From the NCBI GenBank assembly GCA_002432715.1, contig DJGJ01000030.1:5336-20241 (forward strand): a stretch of 14,906 nucleotides of DNA, written 5' to 3'. Every line of letters begins with the position of its first letter. The first letter of the stretch is position 1. Under the pieces are notes generated by a model. That model was not told the origin of the DNA and did not search any database. It was given only the letters and a program-made list of their open reading frames with translations. Origin of the DNA: Sphaerochaeta sp. UBA5849 (lineage in GTDB: Bacteria; Spirochaetota; Spirochaetia; Sphaerochaetales; Sphaerochaetaceae). Position numbers and translations under genes: made by a program. Below, in pieces: positions 1 to 7,229 of the stretch.

Positions 1-194
1 TGAACCTTCAGCTTGATGAAGAGGGGACTGCCACCACCGACGATGTACGGTTCACCGTCCACACCGTGGCGTGCTTCGGCCAATGTGCGCTGGCTCCGGT
101 CATTGCCATTGATTCAGTCATCCATTCCCGCGTGACGGAGCAAAAGCTCAGTCAGATGCTGCAATCGCTTCTCGAAGGCAAGGAGGTCTCATGA
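1..194 (+). CDS. hydC: NuoE/HydC-like [2Fe-2S] subunit of hydrogenase complex, C-terminal part (5' end outside window)
   Basis: Only the last 63 codons are present (reading frame from base 3), ending in TGA at 192-194. The visible part contains VACFGQCALAPVI, which matches the second half of the thioredoxin-like [2Fe-2S] site of NuoE-type proteins (a C-x3-C pair followed by APV); the first two cysteine ligands lie upstream. In NADH-linked bifurcating hydrogenases this small soluble subunit sits next to the NuoF-like flavoprotein and carries an electron-transfer cluster. The stop overlaps the start of the next gene in an ATGA, indicating translational coupling. The symbol is assigned by analogy with Thermotoga HydC; a NuoE-like subunit of an Nfn-type complex would look the same at this length. 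Confidence 0.85.
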   Translation, partial: NLQLDEEGTATTDDVRFTVHTVACFGQCALAPVIAIDSVIHSRVTEQKLSQMLQSLLEGKEVS

Positions 195-3100
195 ACAAAC
201 TATTGGACAGGCTCCAGCTCGAAGGCGGACAGAGTATGTATCCAAGCAACCCCGGCATCGCAGTAGGGATGGGGACATGCGGGATCGGAAGCGGTGCCGC
301 ACAGGTATACGCTGCATTCAAGGAAGAGAAGGAGAAGCGGAATCTGGCAGTAAGCCTGCGCAGTGTAGGCTGCTTCGGCTGCTGCAGCGAAGAGCCTTTG
401 GTCTCGCTCCAGCTTCCAGGCAAACCCTTGGTGTGGTTGTCCAAGGTAGAGGTTTCCGATGTCCCGCTTATTCTCGATGACCTGAAGCAAGGTACCTATT
501 ATAAGCCGAAGGCCTTGTGCAGGATCACAGAATGGGATCACCATCTGGCGTTTCACACCTACGGGGAGGGCTTTGAAGAACTTCCTCATTGGCATGAAGT
601 GCCCTTCTTCCATGCACAAAAGAAATTGGTGCTGCGTGATGCCGGCCTCATCGACCCGGCAAACATTGCAGAGTATGTAGCCGTCGGCGGGTATCGATCG
701 TTGGAGAAAGTCCTGGGAGGAATGAGCAGGAGCGAAGTGCTGGCGGAAGTGAAGGACTCCAAGCTTCGAGGACGCGGAGGGGCGGGCTTCCCCACCGCGC
801 TCAAATGGGAGATGATGGCCAAGGAACCCAGCGAGCCGAAGTTCCTCATCTGCAATGCCGATGAAGGCGACCCCGGTGCCTATATGAACCGCAATGAGAT
901 GGAAAGCGATCCTCACATGCTTATCGAAGGCATGCTCATCGCAAGCTATGCCACCGGTGCCCAGGAGGGAATCATCTACGTACGCGCCGAATATCCTCTG
1001 GCGGTGGAGCGGCTTCGCATCGCCATCGACCAAGCCTATCAAGTGGGGCTTCTGGGTAACAATATCCTGGACCGAAAGTTCAGCTTCAACCTCTCTGTTG
1101 TGGAAGGGGCGGGCGCGTTTGTCTGCGGTGAGGAAACAGCCCTGATCGCCTCGCTGGAAGGAAATGCGGGAAGGGCGAGGGTAAAGCCTCCTTTCCCCGC
1201 CCAAAAAGGATTTCTGGGTCGTCCGACCACCATCAACAACCTGGAGACATGGTGCAACATACCCCTGATCATCGCCAAGGGAAGCGCCTGGTTTGCCAGG
1301 ATCGGCAAACCCTCCAGTCCGGGAACCAAGGTGTTCTCCCTGGTGGGAAAGGTAAAGAACACCGGCTTGGTCGAACTGCCGCTCGGCGAAAAGCTTACCA
1401 CCCTTATCTATGAAGCAGGAGGCGGGCCTGTCAACGCCAACAAGAAGATCAAGGCAGTGCAGAGCGGCGGTCCCTCCGGTGGATGCATCCCCGCACGACT
1501 GTTCAACAGCACCATCGATTATGAGAGTCTGGGGGCGCTGGGAGCCATCATGGGATCGGGGGGGATGGTGGTCATGGACAGCGACAACTGTATGGTCGAC
1601 TCCGCCCGGTATTTCTTGGAATTTACGACCAAGGAGTCCTGCGGAACCTGCACCCCCTGCAGGGAGGGCCTGAGCCAGGCCCTTGGTCTGGTATCGGGGA
1701 TTTGTGAAGGGAAGGGCAAGGAGGAGGACCTGGAGACACTCAAGGAGCTGGGCCTGCACATCAGCGACACCTCCCTCTGCGGCCTGGGTCAATCGGCGAT
1801 GAACCCAGTCATCACCACCCTCAACTATTTTCCCGAGGAGTATGAGAGCCATATCAAACGAGGCAAGTGTGAGGCTGGAACCTGTGAAGCCCTGGTGGGG
1901 GAGCTTTGCTCCAACTCCTGTCCGCTTGCCATGCGAATCCCCTCATACATCGCACTCTTGAAGGAAGATCGTCTGGTTGAGGCCTTTACCTCCACCTTGG
2001 AGGACAATCCCCTGCCGGGCACCTTGGGCCGCATCTGTCACTTCCACTGCCAGATGCGCTGCAGGCGTGACGACTTGGACGGGCCTGTGCATCAGGGAGA
2101 GCTGCATCGCTACCTTGCCGATACCCTCTACAAGATGGGCCAGGAGCAGGATGTGTATCAGGCGCTTCTGGACAGAATGCCCACTCAGACCAAGAAACGC
2201 ATATCGATAGTAGGGGCGGGACCCGCCGGACTGTCTGCGGCCTTCTACCTCAGGAGGCTGGGCCATGAGGTGACTGTCTACGACGAGCACCAGAAGGCTG
2301 GAGGCGTGTTGCGCTACGGTATTCCCAACTACCGACTGCCCAAGGAGGTGTTGGAGAAGGAACTTGAACTTTTCTCTACCCTCGGCGTCAACTTCGCCTT
2401 GGGCAAAGCCCTCGGTCGTGATGTACAGCTGGCCGCACTGCAAGCCGATAGTGATGCAGTGATTCTCGCCTTGGGCTCCTATCACCATGCAACACTGGAT
2501 CTACAAGGAAGTGAAGGACCGGGGTACCTGCAGGGTACCGAGGTTCTCAGGCTCCTCAGTGAAGGACAAGAAGCCGATGTGGGAAGCCGGGTGGTGATTC
2601 TTGGAGGCGGCAATGTCGCCATCGATGTTGCCCGTTCTCTATGGAGATTGGGTTGCCAGGTAACCATAGCCTACCGTCGCGGAAGGGATGAGATGCCTGC
2701 CAACCGCAGTGAGATCGAGGAAGCGTTTGCGGAAGGCATTAATTTTGTGTTCGACGTAGCCCCCTCGCAGGTTCTGCGTGATGCAAAGGGCCGGATACAA
2801 GGTCTTGAACTGAATCAGCTTCAGCTGGGTCCGTATGACCTCAGTGGAAGAAGACAGCGGACGGAGAGTGCACAGAAAAGCGTTCTTGGCTGTGATACGG
2901 TAATCGTAGCCATAGGAGAGCGTGTCGATACCCCGTTGCTGACAAGGCTGGGACTTGCCGTTTCCAAGTATGGATACCTTGAGGCGACACACTACGGCTA
3001 CAAGACGAACCTTGAGAACGTCTGGGCGATCGGGGATGTCATCACCGGGCCCTCGACAGCCGCCCAGGCCATGGGGCAAGGCAAGGAAGTAGCACGCATC

Positions 3101-3343
3101 ATCGACCAAAAGTTGATGGGCATCGACCGCTTTGCAACACTTTTCACCACGTTCAGCTACGATAATACGGTGGGGAAAACGCTCTATGAGGGGAAGGCCA
3201 TCAATGCGGTGAAACTTTCACCCAAGGATCGCCGGCTCTCGTTTGCCGAGGTGAATCGTGGGTATACCGGCCGACAAGCCCGCATGGAAGCCGCACGGTG
3301 TCTGCGCTGCGATATCAAAATTCAGGAGGTGAGCAATGGATGA
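191..3343 (+). CDS. hydB: HydB/NuoF-like NADH-binding flavoprotein fused to GltD/NfnB-like NADP(H) oxidoreductase
   Basis: This 1050-residue chain joins two redox modules. Residues 1-105 form a thioredoxin-like [2Fe-2S] domain (C30, C61, C64, C65). Residues about 150-550 are NuoF-like, with FMN/NADH motifs GRGGAGFPTALKW (194-206), CNADEGDPGAY (221-231) and GAGAFVCGEETA (307-318), then the [4Fe-4S] ligands C484, C487, C490 and C530. Residues 570-1050 are GltD/NfnB-like: cluster cysteines C573, C577, C616, C620 and C624, FAD motif GAGPAG (675-680), second dinucleotide motif GGGNVAIDVARS (805-816) followed by YRRGRDEMPA, where the two Arg suggest NADP(H), and a C-terminal FAD motif AIGDV (946-950). 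Start at 191: AAGGAGG lies 4 bases upstream and the start overlaps hydC. Thermotoga HydB instead ends in a ferredoxin domain. Predicted cytoplasmic, linking NAD(H), NADP(H) and HydA; physiological direction cannot be read from sequence. Confidence 0.9.
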   Translation: MNKLLDRLQLEGGQSMYPSNPGIAVGMGTCGIGSGAAQVYAAFKEEKEKRNLAVSLRSVGCFGCCSEEPLVSLQLPGKPLVWLSKVEVSDVPLILDDLKQGTYYKPKALCRITEWDHHLAFHTYGEGFEELPHWHEVPFFHAQKKLVLRDAGLIDPANIAEYVAVGGYRSLEKVLGGMSRSEVLAEVKDSKLRGRGGAGFPTALKWEMMAKEPSEPKFLICNADEGDPGAYMNRNEMESDPHMLIEGMLIASYATGAQEGIIYVRAEYPLAVERLRIAIDQAYQVGLLGNNILDRKFSFNLSVVEGAGAFVCGEETALIASLEGNAGRARVKPPFPAQKGFLGRPTTINNLETWCNIPLIIAKGSAWFARIGKPSSPGTKVFSLVGKVKNTGLVELPLGEKLTTLIYEAGGGPVNANKKIKAVQSGGPSGGCIPARLFNSTIDYESLGALGAIMGSGGMVVMDSDNCMVDSARYFLEFTTKESCGTCTPCREGLSQALGLVSGICEGKGKEEDLETLKELGLHISDTSLCGLGQSAMNPVITTLNYFPEEYESHIKRGKCEAGTCEALVGELCSNSCPLAMRIPSYIALLKEDRLVEAFTSTLEDNPLPGTLGRICHFHCQMRCRRDDLDGPVHQGELHRYLADTLYKMGQEQDVYQALLDRMPTQTKKRISIVGAGPAGLSAAFYLRRLGHEVTVYDEHQKAGGVLRYGIPNYRLPKEVLEKELELFSTLGVNFALGKALGRDVQLAALQADSDAVILALGSYHHATLDLQGSEGPGYLQGTEVLRLLSEGQEADVGSRVVILGGGNVAIDVARSLWRLGCQVTIAYRRGRDEMPANRSEIEEAFAEGINFVFDVAPSQVLRDAKGRIQGLELNQLQLGPYDLSGRRQRTESAQKSVLGCDTVIVAIGERVDTPLLTRLGLAVSKYGYLEATHYGYKTNLENVWAIGDVITGPSTAAQAMGQGKEVARIIDQKLMGIDRFATLFTTFSYDNTVGKTLYEGKAINAVKLSPKDRRLSFAEVNRGYTGRQARMEAARCLRCDIKIQEVSNG

Positions 3344-5120
3344 GCAGATGATCAGCTGTACCATCGATGGGAAAACCGTCACCGTGGAAAGAGGAATCCG
3401 CATTCTCGATGCCTGCGAGCGTGCCGGCATCAAGATTCCAACGCTCTGTTACCTCAAGGATGTGAACTCTCACGGCTCCTGCGGCGTGTGCATGGTGGAG
3501 GTGGAGGGCGCCAAACGCTTGATTCGCTCTTGCATGCATACCGTTATGCCGGGCATGGTGATCCATACCCATACCCAACGGGTCCTGCATGCCAGAAAGC
3601 TCAATCTTGAATTGGTGTTGGCCAATCATCCGCTTCTCTGTACCTCCTGTGAACGCAATCTCAATTGTGAACTGCAGGCACTGAGCCAGCAGCTGGGCGT
3701 CCGTACAAGCCGGTTTCCTCGGACCAAGAAAAAATTCGAGGGGGTTGACGTCACCTCTGCATCCCTCATCCGCGATCCCAATGCCTGCATACTCTGCAAT
3801 CGCTGTGTACAGGTGTGTGCCACGATGCAGTCGGTCTCTGCCATCCAGATGGTGGGACGCGGACTGAAGACGAAGGTTGCAACCTTCTACGACGAAGGAT
3901 TGGGCAATTCAGTCTGCACCAATTGCGGACAGTGCTCGCTTGTCTGCCCGACCGCAGCCATTACAGAGAAAAGCCACGTCCAGCAGGTCTTTGATGCACT
4001 TGAAGACCCATCGTTGGTGGTTTTGGTGCAAACCGCACCCGCCATAAGGGTAGGGCTCGGAGAGGCGATGGGCCTGGGAGAGGGAAGCCTGGTGACCGGC
4101 CAAATGGTCAGTTCCCTCAGGGCCTTGGGATTCGACAAGGTGTTCGACACCCAGTTTACAGCCGACTTGACCATTATGGAGGAAGCCTACGAGCTGATTC
4201 ATCGACTCACCCATCAGGGGCAGCTTCCCATGATAACCAGCTGCTCGCCGGGGTGGATCAAGTTCATCGAAACATTCTACCCCGAGCAGGTAGGTCATCT
4301 CTCCTCCTGCAAGTCACCCCAGCAGATGTTCGGAGCCATCGCCAAGACTTTTTATGCCGAGCAGGCAAACCTCGATCCCAGAAAGATACGGGTGGTTTCG
4401 ATCATGCCCTGTACGGCAAAAAAGTTTGAAGCCGGTCGCAGCGAAATGGACAGCTCCTTTGTGTATTGGAAGGAACGACTCAATCTATCGGAGGAAGAAC
4501 GCTTCTGTGATGTTGATTGGGCCCTCACCACCCGGGAGCTGGCCAAGATGCTCAAGCAGGCAGGCATAGACTTTGCCGGTTTGGAAGCGTCAGAGTTTGA
4601 CGATCCCTTGGGAGCTTCCACGGGAGGTGCGGTTATTTTCGCCTCTTCAGGAGGGGTGATGGAAGCCGCCTTGCGGACAGCTGTGGAGAAGTTGACCGGA
4701 AATGTACTAAAAGAGGTCGAGTTCGCCCAGCTTCGTGAGCGGAAGGGAATCCGTGAAGCCGCCCTCAAGCTCGGCGAGAGCACGATCAAGGTGGCGGTGG
4801 CCAACACCTTGTCCAACGCCAGGGTTCTGCTCGACCAGATCAAGGCCGGTACCAGCCCGTATACCTTCATCGAGGTGATGACCTGCCCCGACGGCTGTCT
4901 TGGCGGCGGGGGCCAGCCCATTCCAACCACCGCCGATATCCGCCTCAAGCGGGCGCAATCAATTTATGAGGAGGACCGCAACAAGCCGATTCGAAAGTCC
5001 CATGAGAACCCGGCAATCCAAGACTTGTATGCCCGTTTCCTGGACCAGCCGTTGTCGCCGATGAGCCACCACCTGCTGCATACAACTTACACCAAGCGGG
5101 TGGTGTATCCGCTTGATTGA
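3336..5120 (+). CDS. hydA: [FeFe]-hydrogenase catalytic subunit HydA
   Basis: This 594-residue group A [FeFe]-hydrogenase interconverts protons and H2. Domains in order: plant-type [2Fe-2S] ferredoxin (C38, C49, C52, C66); His-Cys3 [4Fe-4S] site (H98, C102, C105, C111); two more [4Fe-4S] clusters (C151/154/157/161 and C194/197/200/204); then the H-cluster domain with L1 TSCSPGW (301-307), L2 MPCTAKKFE (357-365) and L3 TCPDGCLGGGGQP (516-528), and a C-terminal small-subunit-like region ending near LHTTY. It resembles Desulfovibrio HndD in length and layout and lacks the extra C-terminal [2Fe-2S] domain of Thermotoga HydA. L1 has Ser304 where the classic TSCCP motif has its second Cys, and there is an additional Cys325 nearby. 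AGGAGG at 3324-3329 supports the ATG, which overlaps hydB by 8 bases. No maturase genes (hydE, hydF, hydG) are in the window. Confidence 0.96.
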   Translation: MDEQMISCTIDGKTVTVERGIRILDACERAGIKIPTLCYLKDVNSHGSCGVCMVEVEGAKRLIRSCMHTVMPGMVIHTHTQRVLHARKLNLELVLANHPLLCTSCERNLNCELQALSQQLGVRTSRFPRTKKKFEGVDVTSASLIRDPNACILCNRCVQVCATMQSVSAIQMVGRGLKTKVATFYDEGLGNSVCTNCGQCSLVCPTAAITEKSHVQQVFDALEDPSLVVLVQTAPAIRVGLGEAMGLGEGSLVTGQMVSSLRALGFDKVFDTQFTADLTIMEEAYELIHRLTHQGQLPMITSCSPGWIKFIETFYPEQVGHLSSCKSPQQMFGAIAKTFYAEQANLDPRKIRVVSIMPCTAKKFEAGRSEMDSSFVYWKERLNLSEEERFCDVDWALTTRELAKMLKQAGIDFAGLEASEFDDPLGASTGGAVIFASSGGVMEAALRTAVEKLTGNVLKEVEFAQLRERKGIREAALKLGESTIKVAVANTLSNARVLLDQIKAGTSPYTFIEVMTCPDGCLGGGGQPIPTTADIRLKRAQSIYEEDRNKPIRKSHENPAIQDLYARFLDQPLSPMSHHLLHTTYTKRVVYPLD

Positions 5121-5815
5121 CTTGTGGGAAGGTGCTTGAGAAGAAAGAGTAGATAGAGTACGGAAATGCCGATGATCCACAGCAGCAGAAGCGCTTCTCT
5201 GCTGCTGTGCTGTACGGTTATGGTTCCACCGATATTGAAGAGAATGTGAAACAGGATGCCGGGGATGAGGTTCCGGGTCTCCACAACCAGAAGGGCCAGG
5301 ACCAGGCCGATGGCGATGGCCCCGGTTATTTGGGCGACAAGCTCGAGTGCTTCGTATCCGCGAAAGATGTTTACGATGTGGCCGAGGCCGAAGGTGATGC
5401 CGCTGATGATCACAGCCCGCCGCCTGCCTTTGTCCTGTTCAATGGCCTCAAGCAAATACCCACGGAACAACAGTTCTTCCAGATACCCGACGTTTGCCAT
5501 CAGCAGTACGGCTATCAGGATGTCTCTAAAACTAAGGGAGGATTCGACTCCTCCAAGGTAGGCAATGACGACCAAGGCTCCTAGCGGCAGATAATACAAG
5601 ACTGTTTTTGCTTCGCTTTTGGAAAAGATGTCAAAACCCATAGGTATTCTGGTTTTCGAATAGAAATAGAGTACTACTGACAAGACGGTCAGCAGAAGGC
5701 TGGTAGAGAGGTTGGGAATGCCTCCCATGGCGTCTCCGATGTTGACGATGATGATGTACAGGGCAATCCACACGAGGGCATGTGCGACGGGTTTTGTTTC
5801 CAAACTGCGATTCAT
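5087..5815 (-). CDS. CPBP-family intramembrane metalloprotease (CAAX protease/bacteriocin-processing fold)
   Basis: This 242-residue hydrophobic protein has about seven or eight predicted membrane segments. The family's three motifs are present: EELLFR (E113, E114, R118), GLGH (H146) and HILFN (H190, N194), so the predicted membrane-embedded catalytic site is complete. Family members include eukaryotic Rce1-type CAAX proteases and bacterial proteins tied to bacteriocin self-immunity; many bacterial ones have no known substrate, and nothing nearby suggests one. The ATG at 5815 is chosen over a longer reading from 5986 because AAAGGAG lies about 7 bases upstream and the extra N-terminal residues look non-native. 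It converges on hydA, sharing 34 bases of coding sequence, and diverges from the metallophosphoesterase gene. Confidence 0.88.
   Translation of the reverse strand: MNRSLETKPVAHALVWIALYIIIVNIGDAMGGIPNLSTSLLLTVLSVVLYFYSKTRIPMGFDIFSKSEAKTVLYYLPLGALVVIAYLGGVESSLSFRDILIAVLLMANVGYLEELLFRGYLLEAIEQDKGRRRAVIISGITFGLGHIVNIFRGYEALELVAQITGAIAIGLVLALLVVETRNLIPGILFHILFNIGGTITVQHSSREALLLLWIIGISVLYLLFLLKHLPTSQSSGYTTRLV
5178..5209. other. Strong inverted repeat 57 bases beyond the hydA stop, inside the CPBP gene
   Basis: CACAGCAGCAG (5178-5188) and CTGCTGCTGTG (5199-5209) are perfect reverse complements, giving an 11-bp stem with a 10-base loop. The loop AAGCGCTTCT can pair further with itself. There is no T tract after it on the + strand, so it is not a classic intrinsic terminator. 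It could protect or define the 3' end of the hydrogenase transcript, or could simply reflect Ala/Glu/Ser codons of the protease gene. Confidence 0.6.
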
Positions 5816-5863
5816 AGGTGACTCCTTTTGGTAAAGCAAGGCGACGGGATGCATGAAGGTTTT

Positions 5864-5893
5864 TATATAGCATACGATATATAACAAGCGTAA
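5864..5893 (-). promoter_or_regulatory. Putative promoter of the CPBP protease gene
   Basis: Read on the - strand, TATATA (5864-5869) is preceded by TGC, forming an extended -10 element (TGCTATATA). A weak -35 candidate, TTACGC (5888-5893), lies 18 bases upstream. Transcription would start near 5857, leaving a leader of roughly 40 bases containing the AAAGGAG site. The whole stretch is much more AT-rich than the flanking genes. Confidence 0.4.
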
Positions 5894-5967
5894 TGCATTG
5901 TATGAATCAGCAGTCGGAAGGTCAATACACAAGGAGGAAAAGCCGTCCAAATTTTTCACTTTGCCGA

Positions 5968-5996
5968 TTGGGATGCTCCTGTGCATATGGTATACT
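5968..5996 (+). promoter_or_regulatory. Putative promoter of the metallophosphoesterase-ATPase operon
   Basis: TTGGGA (5968-5973) is separated by 17 bases from TATACT (5991-5996), which is preceded by TGG and so reads as an extended -10 (TGGTATACT). The expected transcription start near 6003 leaves a leader of only about 12 bases, just enough to hold GGAGG at 6006-6010 before the ATG at 6015. This also argues against the longer reading from TTG at 5898. Confidence 0.5.
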
Positions 5997-6014
5997 CAGG
6001 ATTCTGGAGGCAGT

Positions 6015-7229
6015 ATGAGAATTCTGGCATGTGCAGACATCCATATGGGCAGAAAGCCTGTATTGGCGCAATCGGGTCATAGCAGTTGGGATGCCATCAT
6101 AGAGAAAGCCCTCAGTCTTGCAGTAGATGTGGTTGTACTGGTCGGTGATGTGGTGGAACAGGAAAAAGCCTGGCTTTCGGTGTACGGCCCCTTGCTCAAA
6201 GGATTGCAGACGCTCAAGGAAGCGGGTATCAGGGTCATCGGCGTGGGGGGCAATCATGACTGGAATATCTTTCCCCGCCTGGTGCAGGACAGCGATGCCA
6301 TCACGATCCTCGGCCTCGGCGGCAAATGGGAGAGCCTGGACATCGGGTGTGTCCGATTTCTTGGCTGGTCGTTTCGCTCGAGCCACGAAGAAACCAATCC
6401 TCTGAAAGAGTTCCCAAGCGACCTGCCCAATCCCTCACTCATAAACCTGGGCTTGCTGCATGCCGACTACGGCACCGCGCTCTCTGCCTATGCGCCGGTA
6501 CAGGAACAAGACCTGCTTCATAGCGGCGTAGACCTCTGGATGCTTGGGCACATCCACAAGAAAGGCAGGGTCGGAGCAGCCAAGGCATACTACTGCGGCT
6601 CCCCGTACGCCCTCGATGTGAATGAGATGGGTGAGCATGGCCTCTATCTCTTGGAAACGGAAGAAGACCTGCACTTCAAAGAGCCGCTCTTCATTCCTCT
6701 CTGCCCGTATCGGTATGAGACGTGTTGCATAGACGTCAGCGGCATCGCGGATGCCGATGGAATACAGAAACAACTTACCAAGAGCATCCGCCAGTGTATA
6801 CAGGAGCTCAAGTATGAAGGGACACTCTTTGTGAAGGCTGTCTTCACCGGCACACTCGCTCTTTCTCTCAACCTTGACCAGATCATGCAAAAGGTGGGGG
6901 ACGACGATGTCTTCTTCATAGAAGAACAAGGTGTTGTCGCCTACCTGCTCGATCGCTATGAGGACCAAACCGAGCTTGCAATCGACTTGCAACAGCTGTC
7001 GATGGGTAGCGGGCCCGATGCCCTGCTTGCCAGAAAATTGCTCGATCCGATTCAGTTGGACCGATTGGCGAGGCAGTACCTAAGCCTCAACGAAGAGAGC
7101 TGTAACAGCTCGGCGTACAGCAGGCTGGACAGCTCGAGCCTGAGTTTGGAAGAAGCTGCAAACCTGGCCAGGCAAGCCGGCATGCGGCTGTTGCAAGCGA
7201 TGGTTGTGCAAAAAGAAGGAGAACGATAA
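6015..7229 (+). CDS. SbcD/Mre11/YhaO-like metallophosphoesterase (putative DNA nuclease subunit)
   Basis: This 404-residue protein has all the metal-binding motifs of Mre11-type calcineurin-fold nucleases: ADIHMG (D8, H10), VGDV (D45), GGNHDW (N80, H81, D82), LLHAD (H149) and GHIH (H179, H181). Mre11/SbcD enzymes cut DNA ends and hairpins together with a coiled-coil ATPase partner, and such an ATPase follows directly. The C-terminal third (about 230-404) is less conserved and probably contains the capping and partner-binding parts. Start at 6015: GGAGG lies 4 bases upstream and the product begins at the first core strand (MRILACADIH). The stop overlaps the next start by one base (TAATG), so the pair is translationally coupled. 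I prefer the YhaO comparison because the partner resembles YhaN; the exact substrate is not predictable. Confidence 0.9.
   Translation: MRILACADIHMGRKPVLAQSGHSSWDAIIEKALSLAVDVVVLVGDVVEQEKAWLSVYGPLLKGLQTLKEAGIRVIGVGGNHDWNIFPRLVQDSDAITILGLGGKWESLDIGCVRFLGWSFRSSHEETNPLKEFPSDLPNPSLINLGLLHADYGTALSAYAPVQEQDLLHSGVDLWMLGHIHKKGRVGAAKAYYCGSPYALDVNEMGEHGLYLLETEEDLHFKEPLFIPLCPYRYETCCIDVSGIADADGIQKQLTKSIRQCIQELKYEGTLFVKAVFTGTLALSLNLDQIMQKVGDDDVFFIEEQGVVAYLLDRYEDQTELAIDLQQLSMGSGPDALLARKLLDPIQLDRLARQYLSLNEESCNSSAYSRLDSSSLSLEEAANLARQAGMRLLQAMVVQKEGER

Noticed and set aside
200..1852. Long open frame (550 codons) on the - strand opposite hydB
   Set aside because: It lies fully opposite a clear NuoF domain, has no recognisable domain, and reflects GC-rich codon bias giving open antisense frames.
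2523..2539. GGTACC pair forming a small inverted repeat
   Set aside because: It is inside the GltD-like coding sequence with no flanking T tract; most likely coincidence.
3336..5120. HydA as NuoG of respiratory complex I
   Set aside because: L2 and L3 H-cluster motifs and the C-terminal hydrogenase region are present, and no membrane Nuo subunits are in the window.
5931..5937. AAGGAGG in the gap between the protease and metallophosphoesterase genes
   Set aside because: No ATG, GTG or TTG follows within a usable distance, so it does not mark a small gene.
5898..6014. Longer N terminus for the metallophosphoesterase from TTG at 5898
   Set aside because: The extra residues do not belong to the fold, a promoter-like sequence sits inside this stretch, and ATG at 6015 has GGAGG at the right distance.
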